From assembly GCA_032209605.1 (NCBI GenBank), contig JASFXZ010000040.1, positions 3,224,001 through 3,288,000 on the forward strand: 64,000 bases of DNA. Direction: 5' to 3'. The stretch comes from Mactromeris polynyma (lineage: Eukaryota; Mollusca; Bivalvia; Venerida; Mactridae). The translations under genes were made by a program, and so were the position numbers. Under the pieces are notes generated by a model, which saw only the letters and a list, made by a program, of their open reading frames with translations, searched no databases and had not been told where the DNA came from. This document shows, piece after piece, positions 36,703 through 50,400 of this stretch. Position 1 is the first letter of the stretch. The number at the start of each line of letters is the position of its first letter.

Positions 36703-39700
36703 CTATTCTCCTGTCTTTGTACTCGTGAGATCAACATTGTCAGATGATGATAGAATGGATTTCAAATCCTGAAATAGACACAAACAATATTTTAGCCATG
36801 TCCCATTGCAGGAAAAGTGACTGTTTGCATTAATTGCTGTCTTAGGTTATTTGTATTCACAGATGTATACATTGTAATGTTAATTGCCGTCAATTACCAT
36901 ATAATAATCATGACCACTGAACATCATTAATTTCGTCTGTAATTGTAATTGCATTACTGTAAGTAACACAATCTAGTGAAACTTATGCTTTGGTTTTGTG
37001 ACCATTATCAAAATCTCCCATGTGTCGATTGAAATACACTAACTCTCTTGTTCAGACAAAAGCTACTATTTGTGTTGAATTGTAAAACACAAATCTCAAG
37101 TTAATAATTTGTAAATATTTTTGTTGGAGACTTCTGTAAAATTTAATACTTACCAGAGCTTTGAATGTTTTACAAGCTTGTACAGTATCTTGCACAAGTG
37201 GATGTTCTATAAGTACTTTCAGCAGTACTGGTGTTAAACTATCATCTCCTAACTCCTGGTATACACCTGCCAATTTTTCCTGAAATAACAAGGAACCCAT
37301 ATATTTTCTTTCCAAAGTTGTTTTGGTTAGTTTGACTCGAGAATATGGGTAGCATTTTGACTGGCAATGGTTCAACCTGTTGTCAGAGCCATATGGAGGA
37401 ATATTCTGTCACCCTGTCATCACATCTGTAGTCAGCTAATACAAATATTATTGTGATAACTAACATACTTATTTTTCTAAAATAAAAATAACCAACTTTT
37501 AGTTCATAAGGTTTGTGTTTTATACCATTTTTCAATTGTATTTCAGTTATTCATGATGTATGGTCAGTTGACCTAACCTACTTAGCTGGGCTATTGACCA
37601 GTACTTTCCTATTCTTCCACAAGCAATTGACATGTTCCACACATGAATCAGGACAAACGACTTTGGAAGTATTATCTTCAGTCAAGTTGTCATACAGAAC
37701 ATACATCTCACCCGGAATGGAACCAAGACCTCCAGTAGGCAGTCTAGTGCTCTCTCACACACGCACTTACTTATAAGAAGATTTAAAAGGAATGTCATAG
37801 AAAATGTTCAAGTTACCCTGGATGTTGAATCCTCTGGGTCTGCAGTAACAGAGAATCTATGACTATCCCCTTTAGCAGTTTCTCCGTGATGTAGGACTCT
37901 ATACAAGGCATCAAGGGGTACAGCAGCATCTATGGCATCATCAGGTATGTCCTCAGGCGGTGGGGGAGGGGGTGGGGTCACATCATCAGGGTCATCTGGA
38001 ATGTCAGGGCTGCAAAACGATACAACATATTTTAGAACATTGAAAACATAGCAATCAAATAATTTACACATTAATAGAAACAGACAAGTTTTTTTAGATT
38101 TTTACAAAGGTCAGAAAAACGAAATTAAGGAAAACAAAGTTATATTTAATGGAGACTGGCTCACATAATGTGTTTGTCTGTATATTAATCCTTTTAATCT
38201 GATACCCCACACAAAAAAAACCCCAAACTCTTCTGTTCTAAGGACTAAGCGACAATACCACATTCAAGTAAGATTTGGATCATATGGATATGAAAACAAA
38301 GAATAACTTTATTTACCTAGTAACAACAGATTCTTCTTTAGTGATAACTTTCAAGATTCTAGGCATATGTGTACCAGAGGCAACACTTAATGCTCTCATA
38401 AATCCTTCCTGTGCATTTGGTGCAGCACTAAAATACATCAGCTGAAATATAAAGATAAATGCAGAGCTGCATATCAAGGGCATACACAAATCCATAACTC
38501 TAAAATATTTAGGGAGTACTGATGGGTATAAAATATTTTATTAGTGGCTTATTTTATAAGTACATTGTTAATTATTTGAACTGAACATAAGCATAGTTTT
38601 ATACTTTTAATAAAACAAGTAATTCCAGAACAGGTTAACAACTGGTCATGCATCAAATCTTAGTCAAGGTACACATGCTATAATTTAAGAATTCAATCTC
38701 AAAGCAATAGCAGTACTTTCAATCTAAATGGCGAAACAAAAGAAATACAATGTATCTGAGTAATAACACTGCAGACACTTACCATTCCAATGTATTCTAC
38801 CACAGGTGGAGTTCTGTTATGGTCAGCAAACATATCAAATAGTGCAGCCTTCAACATGGTCAATCTGGGTACAACCACGCCATTACTATCCTCTGTACTA
38901 AACCACAAGTTCATCTGTGATACACACAAAAATACATTGTCAATGAACAATTCATACTACTTCCTAGTTATAAGTATTGGAAAAATATGAAAACCACTAT
39001 TCAATTAATACACCATGTGCACAGGATGTTATGGCATCAGTGCTACAATCACCAAACTAGAAAAACAAAATCTATATTTAATAAGTTTTCATTACTAATT
39101 GATAGCCAGTTTACATTTTAAGCATTCAAGAGTTTTTCCCAACTATTCAGTATTTCTATGAATAATTCCAACTTTGTTACCTAATTGGTAACTCTACAAG
39201 TTTTTATAATGCTCTGACATACATACCCTATCATATTGTTCTCTGGTTATAAATCCTGTAGACTTCTGGTCCATTTCTCTGAATCTACCCAGAGTTTCAA
39301 GTAGTTCTGTCTGTGTTGGTACAGGAATGGGCTGTGCTAGAGCAATCAGGAATCTTCTCCAGTCCACATACTCACTGTCTGATGATGAACCATTGGCTAT
39401 ATCTTGTACCTGGAGTATATAGTTGATATGAAAAGTAAACTTTGGAGTCCTATAAATGTATAGATATCTACTCCTAAGCAATATATGCTTGAACACAAAC
39501 TGCTTCATTTTGTCTGTTGTGACTATAAAGTATGTAGTATTCTCTAGTCAAAACCTTATAAACTATATGCGTTACACCATAATCATGAAACAACGGAATT
39601 GGAAGCACATTCCAGACAATTTTATAAAAAGCACTGTTAGCACTTTTCCCAGACTCCACACACATGTTTTTGAACATGTACAAAACTGAGAACTTTTTAT

Positions 39701-41467
39701 TTTCATTGCTTGTACGTTTCACTTATATATTTCAATGCATGTAACCATTATGTAGGTATATTTTGCATTTATACTCATATTGCAATGTGTAATATTAATA
39801 GAGTTACTTGAATAAACTTGTTAATTTGTATAGAAGCCAAGAATGGCTCAGACTTTTTTTCATGACATCGAGCTAAACGTTTATGGAATCATAAAAGCAA
39901 TAAAGGTAGTAAGTAACGTGCAAGTTCAGAACACAAACCTGTTGTTGAGATAAGTTAAGCCAGGCATCTGGAAGTTGTTCCATACCATGTGTTACAGATA
40001 CCATGTTTTCAAATGTCTCGATGAATGATCTATTAGACATAACACCAGTAGGAGCAGTTGTTGCAAACTGGGAGTACAAGTTCATGAGCTGGGAAACAGT
40101 GAATGAATCCATCATTGCTTGCTCCATCTCCTTCTCTGGTGGTAATGGTGTTGGTGTTTTCAGTACAGCAAGATCCTGAAATCATAAATAGTTATAAAAC
40201 ATGGCAGATACGAGAATGTAAAACATTCTAACAATATTGAGGGCGGCCATGTACATAATATATAGTGCTGTGAGATTAGCCACTAACAGGTGTATGAACT
40301 TTCAGGACCGATCCATGCCAATTTAGGTAAGGAAATGCTCATGTGCATGAAGTTATAACTGCTGTTTGGAATACTTTCTTTCAAAACAGAACCGCGTTTT
40401 TTCTCCAACAAGCTTACAGACAAACACGAACATTTCAATACACCTATCTTGAAACGTAATGGCCCAGGTAATATACGTTCTCGGTTAATAAAACTGCACT
40501 ATAATTTTTATAATATTGAAATGATTAATAAAGAAAACGGTTAATAAAACCGCACTATAATTGTAATAATATTGAAATGATTAATAAAGAAAACAGAAGA
40601 TAAAATATTAAAATCCAATGAAAAATAATGGATTAAAATTCATCACAAATTTGTTATTCTGTCATTAGCTGCTCTGCAAAGAATGCATACTGAGTAAACT
40701 GTCTGATATTGAGACAACTAGTACAACTGAATGTGATTGCTATACTTGTGAACTGAAATATGCAACTATCTCAGACAACTGGATAGCACAATGTATTTTT
40801 CATACACAATCACATATTATACTAAAGTATTACCTCATTGAGGAGGAAGTCCTGTTGTTTCAATACTAGTTCTTGTTTTATCTTCATCTTGTTCTCAATA
40901 GCGTGTCTTACAATCTCAGACATATGGTCAATACTGCAACAAGAAGGTATAAGATTAAAGCAAATGAAGCTTTCTCCATAATTCTATCAGTCAAATGCTG
41001 TAGACAACATTCAATCCACCTTTGTCACAATTAAATTCGACACATCCATAGAATATCATTATTATTTAACTAAAAATAAATATAATTGAAATAAGGGGCT
41101 GGTTTTTTCCACAAACTGCAGTTTTGAAACTTAAATAAAATTAAAAGTAAAACGAAAAAGTCATGGAAAGGAAGGAACAACATATAATCACATTAATGAA
41201 CAGCAATGTCAATAAATCAAGTCTGAATGAAGACAAACCTCTCCATTTCCTTCAGATATCTTGCTCCCAACCAATCATTCATATCTTTGAAGGCTTCATC
41301 CCCTTTAGATTTTAGATCCTGTAACACAGCCATCGCAGTGATCTTTATAAGTTCCATCCTTGATTTACATGCTTGTTCCTCTTCTTGTATTGAAAAGAAA
41401 TATTCCTGTTTCATACGATCTCTTACGCTCTTTGCTTGTTTGTCTTCTTCAGTTTCTGGTTCAGATG
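36703..41467 (-). CDS. SPEF2: SPEF2 exons 31-39: C-terminal region with EF-hand-like segment
   Basis: Residues about 1473-1935. The region has helical segments (SVRDRMKQEYFFSIQEEEQA, WLGARYLKEMERS), EMEQAMMDSFTVSQLMNLYS, and in exon 34 an EF-hand-like stretch RFREMDQKSTGFITREQYDR whose loop (D-K-T-F/I-E pattern) is incomplete, so Ca2+ binding is uncertain. Exon 37 has an acidic DIPDDPDD and a seven-proline run. The protein ends TSTKTGE at the TAG 36703-36705. Confidence 0.85.
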
Positions 41468-44400
41468 CTGTAAAAATAAGAAACAATATGCTTACTTCCT
41501 GGAAGATACATTGACTTAATGTAAGTTTACCAAAATATTGAGACTATTGTTCAGATGATGTTAGTTATTTAATCAAATTCTGCAGTAGTTGAATAATACA
41601 AAGTTATGGTATGGATAAACAAAAATAAATATGAACTATTTTAATAAAAAATAAGCATTGCAATATACAAAAAGTTCGCAAAATAATTTCTTTATATTAA
41701 AGATTGACAGGTAATGTGACAATTGTGATATTATAAGAAATAATTAATGCCAAGACCAAGTAAAACAGGCAACAAGGTTACTTACGTGGTTGAGGAGTAG
41801 TGGCTCCCTCCTCTTTCTTGCCTCCTTTCTTTGGTGAGGGACTACGACTTTTCTTGCCTTTAGCTTTAGGTTTAGTTTTAGCAGCAGCTGCTGCAAGAGC
41901 TTGTTCTTTCTGTTTTTCAGCTTCTTTGTGTTTTTCTGCTTCATCGGCAGCTTCTCTGGCTGCTTCTTCTGCTGACATCTAACAATCAAACATTGGAATT
42001 CTTTACATAACTTTATGATCACATTCAATTTAATGATATTAAACATAATATCAAGCTCTAATTAACATCATGTACATAGTAGTTTCTACAACAGAACTGA
42101 AGATAATTTTGAAATTACAACTGACAAAACATTTAGCAACCAAAACAGAAAGATGCAAAATATTCCAATCCATACAAGTATTTCAGAAGAAACAATACCA
42201 GCTGAATGGTACAAGTAAATTTTTAATGATGGTAAGAACAATACAGATTCTCTGTGTAAACAACCTTTGTATAGGTCCTAACAATATAACTGATTCCAAT
42301 TAATGATTTGTGAAAGGTAAACTTACAATATTTGCAAGATTTGTCAGTCCAAAATGGAACGCATTGAAGATAAGTTTCTCATCAGGATCTTCTGGAGGGA
42401 CTGGACTTTCATATCCATCATCCTTCTTCTTCTTATCCTTTGCTTTAGCAGCTGCGGCAGCTTTCTGGTTCTCGTCAGCAGATGTTGGACGTCTGGGTAC
42501 CAGTGGGATTCTTACATAACAAATGGACAGTTTGGGTTAGAATTTACCAACATTTTTTTTACTGATAATTAGAAAATGAACTTTTACAACTGATTTAGTC
42601 ACCTTGGTGTCATCATTGCTTAGATGCCAAATGGTCAACATCACATGTGTTAATGACCAACAGTCTGTAGTGGTCAGAAATGGATGTCAAATTAGACTAT
42701 GGTTAATTAACATATACATAACAAATTGGTATTTGAAATAATAAACTTGTGAATATGTTTAACAAACAATACAATAGAATTAAAGGATGATGTCTTGAAA
42801 TGTTTATTTCATAAAATTTAACAAAAATATTATCATACTGATAATAAATTAATAATAAAAAGCCAATATAACTAACAATGAAATAACAAGGAGGAATAAA
42901 CAATAACCAAAACTCAAAGTTAAGTTACAAAAAAGTGACAAAAAAGACTGAAAAACATAATATAATTATGCCTTCTATGAGATTCTAGGCTACTTTCAAC
43001 AGGCACATCTTCAGAACTGTAATATATTCAATGGGTAAACATAAATAGTCCCAACTGCATTAAATGTAGGTTATACATAAACCTTAAACAAAGCATTTAA
43101 ATGTTAAATCCAAAAATACTGCCCTAAGTATTTTATAACCACCATTCTTGTGGCCAATACTAGTTATATATGAAAATGTTTCATTCCAATACCAGCAAGA
43201 CTCAGCTAATAGTAAGCTAGATATAAACCTCATGTACTAACTCAATAGTGTTAGAATTGTTAAATTTGTTTCAAGTACAAATTAGCACCCCTGTACGATT
43301 TCCAACCTCTTCTTTAAGTGCCGTCATTTCCAGACAGCGTGATGTCACCATGTACTGATAGTAAGCAATATTTGCCCGATATGGCAATATGAAAACGAAG
43401 TGACCATAAGGAGTAAATATTGTTTCCTGCTAGCAAATATTGTCATCACATGTTGCGTTTTCTTGAAACGATATCCCCTACAGAAAAGGTTGTAAATTCC
43501 ATAGCAGTGCTCAGATGGTCTTATTCTCACCTTTTGCCAGCTTCTGTTGGAAGATTCTGAACTTCAGCAGGTTTTTCCTTTTCCTTACTTTTGTCTCTTT
43601 TCTTGGCAGATGGTGTCCTTGACCTTGATTTGCTGCCCTTGGGAGATTTTTCTCTAGGTGACTTGCTGCGTCGACCACCCTTAGGTGATCTTGGGGACTT
43701 AGACCTTTCTGATTTTCCAGTTCCTGGTCGGGATTCAGGGGATGGTGTCTGCTGTCCTTCACTTGCAGTCTTCTCTGGGGAACCAGGTCTTTCAATAGGA
43801 AGCTATGTAAAATATCAGATAAAATAGTGATACGTCAAAATAAATGATTTAAACTCAATTTACCACAATAGCTTAGCTAAAGTATTGTAAAATCTTTATT
43901 TAAATAAGAATTAAATCATTGGTATGTTGGGATTTAGATCATACACAAGTTTGCATTCTGATATAAATTACAATTTAAGTACATAAACAGAAAGCATACC
44001 TCAACCAAAGGCAATCTAACATAGTTAGGATTGAGTTCATCAGGTATCTCTCCTTCCATTCCACGATAATAATCCTTCATCATTCTTACAGTATCCTGGA
44101 ATCTATCAACCTCAGTTTGCATCAAAGATATGTAGAAGTTGCTTAATACACCGAGTCTATCGTCTAACCAACCATCATTCATCACGGTCTCACGTTCTCC
44201 TTCAGCTTGTTCTTTACGTTCATCACAAATATTCCATAATCTCTCACGTAGATCATCAACTCTTTGATGAAGTTCCATCTTTGTTTCATCATCCTCTCTC
44301 ATATCATCTGGGACTTCATTGTATTCCTGTAATCAAACCATTTCATACTATAGTATAATAATACCTTCGAGTTTGGCTGAAGTTTTAAAGTTACACATTA

Positions 44401-47400
44401 GAGAAAAGAATGGTGTATGTAACCAGTTAAATAATAATCAAACAAGAAAATATTAAACTTAAAACACAGATATTTGGTAAATTGCAATGATATATACCTA
44501 TTAAGAATTAATGGGTCATCATTTTATCATCAAGATTTGTGTCTCAACTAATGAAATACTTTCAATTGATGTTTCAGTAAAATAAAAGAATCTTATGATA
44601 TGAATTTCCCACACATATAAATGCACTTGATTTGACATTTTTCTTGAAATTTGAGAAATGAGTGTTAGATAAACCCAGAAAATAAAAAAAAGTCAAATAC
44701 CTTCTGGAATTGTGAGACAAATTGTTGCTTATGATCAGGTCTGCGTAAATATGCCAAGAAATCCTTCCTGAAATACAACAAATAAAAACATTAAATTAAC
44801 ATTACATTGATTAGAAATTATTACATGTATATATATAGTGTCAAGTTCTCTCAGTGAAAAACATTTTTTTTGCATTAAATGTTTAAAAGTTAGGATAGTT
44901 TGGACATTCATTAACAGAATTTCTAAGCGTTCTGCATGAATGTGATAAAATGTAACACAATGTTTTCCTCATTTAAAGAGGACACAAAACTTAAAAAAAT
45001 ATTTCTTTGATTTCAGAACAATGTTCCATATCTGCTTTACAAATGACAGCATTCAAGACATATTTGGAAGAAGTAACTGTGACCAAACAAGCAGTTCACG
45101 CAACAAGTCATGTGCCATATAAACCAAACAAACCCGTCTAGCTCAGAATTTAACAACCGATCATTTGGCAATTACAAACGAATGATTTAATTTGAACAAA
45201 TACCTGATCTGGAAGAAGTATCTGTAGATATTCTCTCGCTCATCTCTGACTTTACGGAAGACAAATTTTCCATTCTTAATGTAAGCATTCTCCACAGCTT
45301 CCCAATGATCAGCCAGTACTTTAGCAAGGTCCTGAAAAAACATACATAAAATAAATAATGACAGTGTCCAAATAAAAAGACTTATATTCATGCCACTTGC
45401 AGAACATATAGGAAGCATATTTCAAACTGTGATTTTACCAAATAAAACCATAATTTATGTCATTGAGATGCAAAATACTTAACATCTGCTTTATTGTAAA
45501 CATGACGAATTCAGAGACTTGTGTATATATGTATATTCCTTCTTGTTCAATTGACACTTATACATTTCATCTACCACAAAATGATATGAAGGTAATTTAG
45601 ACTAAACAAGTAGTGGTCAATTGCAATGCTTTAGAAAGTTGCAACCACAATCAACATAAGATTACCTTTTGAATAAGTTGATCCACGAATTCCCATTCCT
45701 CAGATCCAGGTTGTGGTGGTGGGGGTCCTGTTGGTACCTCTGGTTCAGGCTCAGGTTCTGGCTCAGGGGTCTTGCCTTTCTTTCCTGATCCCTTCTTGGA
45801 TTTGGGTGAGGAACCTGTATAAGAGTATCAGTGTGTCATGGTGTTTTCATTACAAAAAAACAAACCAATTTGCATCTTGGCAACAGCTGATTGATTGCAT
45901 TGTCTTTTATGTATTTTCTATAAAAAGCAACTGAAGCATATTGAATCCATCACCAATAATCTTTGGTTTTATCGAATTTCATCAAGCACAATTGTACAAG
46001 TATGGACTAAGGGGTGCAATATGATGTGATTTGGAACAGAAAACACAATATTTTTCTTAAGAGTATACTGCAAGTATAACCAATTAACTTCACAGAGTGT
46101 CATGAGGTATTCAAAAAGGAGATGTTTGCAATATGATAAAGACATTGATTCAAAGTCATTACATGTTTGTACCACACATATGTGCATAGATACGAGTTTT
46201 ACATATAGCTCCAAGTGTCATAGTTTTGACAATAAATAAGAACACAACTAACCTCTACTTTTCTTGCCACTGTCTGTCTTACTACTCGCAGCACGTTTAG
46301 GTGATCCACTTTTGTCTCGTTTCTTATCTTTGGGAGATTTACTGCGAGATTCTTTAGATGACGACCTTGACCCTTTCTTTCCAGAACCTTTAATATGTAT
46401 TTATAGAATACAGTACAAGTTCATGTAATTTGTTAAAGAATGAATATAACCAATTGATAAGTTACCAAGTTACGGGTAAATGAGGAAGGGAACTTCCAAT
46501 AAATCAGATAATTGCGCTTTGAAGTAAGAATATGACTAAGTAACCTAAAATTTGGCTATATTTTATAGATATATTTCAGTGTATAAAATAAACCAGTTGG
46601 CAGCATGTATATGAAACTTTGATTATAAATGTAATTACAAATACCTTTTCTGGAGGAAGGTCTGCTAGATTTCTTTTCCTCCTCCACAGGGGGTGTCTTA
46701 GGTGGCTCTAGTGCAGGCACTGGGGGCTGAAATGAAAGATCATACACAATTACTACACACATCTATGGAAGTAGCTTACAGGACCATAAAACAGTTTGCT
46801 TCATAGTATGTTCCCACCTCTTTGACTTCAAATAAACATCAAATAAACTTGGTTGCATAATCTTTATAATTCAACAAATAAAGTATGCTTTAAACATTTC
46901 CGACATGTTGTTAATGTTGTTGTACTTAGTCTGAAACACATAAACGAAACTGATGTAAAGTATACCTCCTCTTTCTTTTCCTCCACAGTTTCTGTTTGTT
47001 CTGCTGGTTGTTGTGAACTTTCTTGATCTTTTCCTTGTAACTTTAAATAAAAGAATACAAATATAGCAAATTATATACTGAATAAATTTTAAGGAACAAA
47101 AAGCTTTTAAGAATCTACTCCGAAGAATGAAAGCAGAAAACAAAAACCCATGTCTCCGATCCATGCTTATTCAAATATGTAGCTTTACCATGTGTAAAAG
47201 TAATACATCAATCATTGAAATAACCACATAATCTTATACAATACTGACACCCAACAACAAGCATTGCATTCAATTGTGTTGTTTTAGCGTGCAGCATTGT
47301 TCTATAGAAATCTGAATGACGGCATTTTGCCTATCTTAAACCATTTACTAACACCATTATTGGTCTGTCGAAGAACTTTACATACCCTGTTCAAAGTATC

Positions 47401-50400
47401 CTCTAGCACCTTCTCGACTTCAAGTTGTACAGATCTTGATTCTTGTGAGGCATCAACTTTCTGTAGCGTCCCAAACTTAGAAAACCATTTATCTAATTTT
47501 GGCCAGGTGTCAAGGAAGCCAGTAATTCTGAAAGCAAAGAATCACAAAATTCACAATACCATAAGTATATATTTATAAGTTTATATACCATTATTATAAT
47601 CATGACTGGTTATTCCTAATTGGTTACATGTACCTCACAGTGTATTGACATTTCTCAATTATTACTCGATTACAATATGATACAAACAATACTATAAATA
47701 TTGCATGCTGATTTGGCATTCAGAATGGAAGTAAATTCTGTAAACAAATAATTGACTGGTAGGTATCAGGTCATTAAAACAAAGATTTAAACACTTATCC
47801 AAATCCGCAATGTGCTATTATAGTAAAACCTCGATAATAAGACCACCATTGGGACCCTTGAAAACTGGTCTTACTATTGAGGTGGTCTTAATATCGAGGT
47901 TGAATAAAGAACAAAACAGTGAAAAATGAACTTGAAAGTTGTGTTCTTAATTGAGGTGGTCTTATTATTGAGGTGGTCTTATTATTGAGGTGGTCTTAAG
48001 TGAGGTTTTACTGTGCATTAAAACCATACTTACTCAGATTTTTACCATAACATGTTATATATTGAATATTTATTTACATTCTGCTAGAACTGGTGTGCAG
48101 TACTTATATTTTACACAGCATGATACCTATGTTGTATATTTTACACAGTATAATACCTATGTTGTATATTTTACACAGTATACTACCTATGTTGTATATT
48201 TTACACAGTATAATACCTATGTTGTATAGTGTACACAGTATAATACCTATGTTGTATAGTGTACACAGTATAATACCTATGTTGTATAGTGTACACAGTA
48301 TAATACCTATGTTGTATAGTGTACACAATATAATACCTATGTTGTATAGTGTACACAGAATAATACCTATGTTGTATAGTGTACACAGTATAATACCTAT
48401 GTTGTATAGTGTACACAGTATAATACCTATGTTGTATAGTGTACACAGTATAATACCTATGTTGTATAGTGTACACAGTATAATACCTATGTTGTATAGT
48501 GTACACAGTATAATACCTATGTTGTATAGTGTACACAGAATAATACCTATGTTGTATAGTGTACACAGTATAATACCTATGTTGTATAGTGTACACAGTA
48601 TAATACCTATGTTGTATAGTGTACACAGTATAATACCTATGTTGTATAGTGTACACAGTATAATACCTATGTTGTATAGTGTACACAGTATAATACCTAT
48701 GATGTATAGTGTACACAGTATAATACCTATGTTGTATCTGTTCCTGGTCATGAGCAACATCTTCCACTTCAATAACTTTCTCTTGTTTACCTACACCAGT
48801 AGCACTGCCCTCTGGTGGAGGATTAAACTCCTGTTGATAATCCTTGTCTGATTGAACAGCTTCTGTAAACATAACAATAACAGACATTTTTAGTTTGATT
48901 GTTTTATTGTCCCTATATCCATGCTTGTTAGACTTATGTTATAATCACCTCCAGGCTCCTACGTGTTGATATTTTTTACCATTGCTCCTATTTTCTGTTC
49001 CCCATTCCCCTTAATTATAGTACAGTCGGACTTCGTTTATTTGACAACCTTCTATCCAAATACAAGGTATCATTCGAAATAAATATAAGGTCTAAATGTA
49101 TCTTTCAGGCATGTCAATCTGAAATGGGCTATTTAAATCCATGTTTTATTTTAAATAAAATTTCAAATCTAGAGTTCAAATGAACTACGCCCAACTGTAT
49201 ATGCAACACCTCTCCTAATTCTGGATTTTTTTTACCGTAGGGATCTGTAAGAGTAGGTCGTGTTTTGTGAACTTTACTTTCCTGGTTCTGTTCTTTATCA
49301 CTTTTATAGAAATGAATGAAAGCTATTTGTTGTAACAATGTCAAGTGAATGAAAAGGTTAAGGTTCACATAATTATAGAGTAAGTCAATAACACAGACTT
49401 TATATTTGTGTACAGTGATGATGGTTTCAACTCCAATATAACTGAAGAGCAGCGATTCTTCTGAGATACTTAAAAGTCTTATATCAGGTGTTTAGACTTG
49501 AAATTAATTTAAATACTCATTACAAAATCAAATCTAGATGGATAAGAAGAATACAATAGATCATATATTACTTGTTCGTCCTACAGCTCGTTTTAGACAG
49601 AGATCATCTGACAAATCAAACAGTATAACAACATCAATGCCACTAGCAGGATCTGCTGGGACCGGGGCTGGACGGGGATCTGGAGCTAACACAGACTTCT
49701 TCGTTTTAAGCTTCTGTTTACCATCCTTGGCTGCAGCATCAAAACCACTTAAAGCTTTTTCTAACATCTTTGCTTGGTTATAATTGAGTGGAAATCCATC
49801 AATAACCCAGCCTGTACCTTCTGGTACTCTCCTGTAAATATGCCAATGGTGCAATAATGTGAACATGCTATAAATAGCTCCTTCTTGCATGTATAGCCAT
49901 ATGTCATCAATACATAAATAATAAGTGTCAAATATACTTTAAATTCATTTTTCATCTTTATCTGTAATTGGAATTGTTTAACACAATAAAATTCCCAATA
50001 ATTGAAGTATTATTGTAGTCTCCCACTGAACACTGTGTAGAAAAATTAAGTAAAAGTCAAGTAAATACAACTACTGTACCTGATTGCTTCAACAAGAATA
50101 TCAGCTTGAACTTGGTCATCAACGGGTTGACCTTTCTTCAAGGATTTGAAAGCTTTAGCTCCTAATCTAGCTCTAGGTGTTGGCTGAAAACAATCAATTG
50201 ATTACATCACAAACAATATAATAAGTTTAACAAAGTAAGCAAACTTATTTCCAAAATTCCTGTAGACTATAAGACCCATGACAGTAACATTACATAATAT
50301 GGCAAGCAATTTATCAAATGCAAAACAATACAGAGGATGATATAAATGTCAGATAATAGACATGATGATAAAGTGAATACATGATTCCTGGAATTGTAGA

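Noticed and set aside
48103..48737. CRISPR array.
   Set aside because: Head-to-tail repeats without unique spacers in an animal intron; this is a minisatellite.
48093..48887. Long ORFs on both strands (252, 222 and 228 residues).
   Set aside because: They are periodic translations of the 30-bp minisatellite; a 30-bp unit keeps any open frame open. Only the first ~45 residues of the minus-strand ORF ending at the exon edge are SPEF2.
49236..49244. 9-nt microexon (cgtagggat on +) between SPEF2 exons 18 and 19.
   Set aside because: It would keep frame and has usable AG and GTAAAA signals, but direct joining gives eight residues between GRT and the lid Tyr, the spacing of ordinary adenylate kinases; the insert is not needed.
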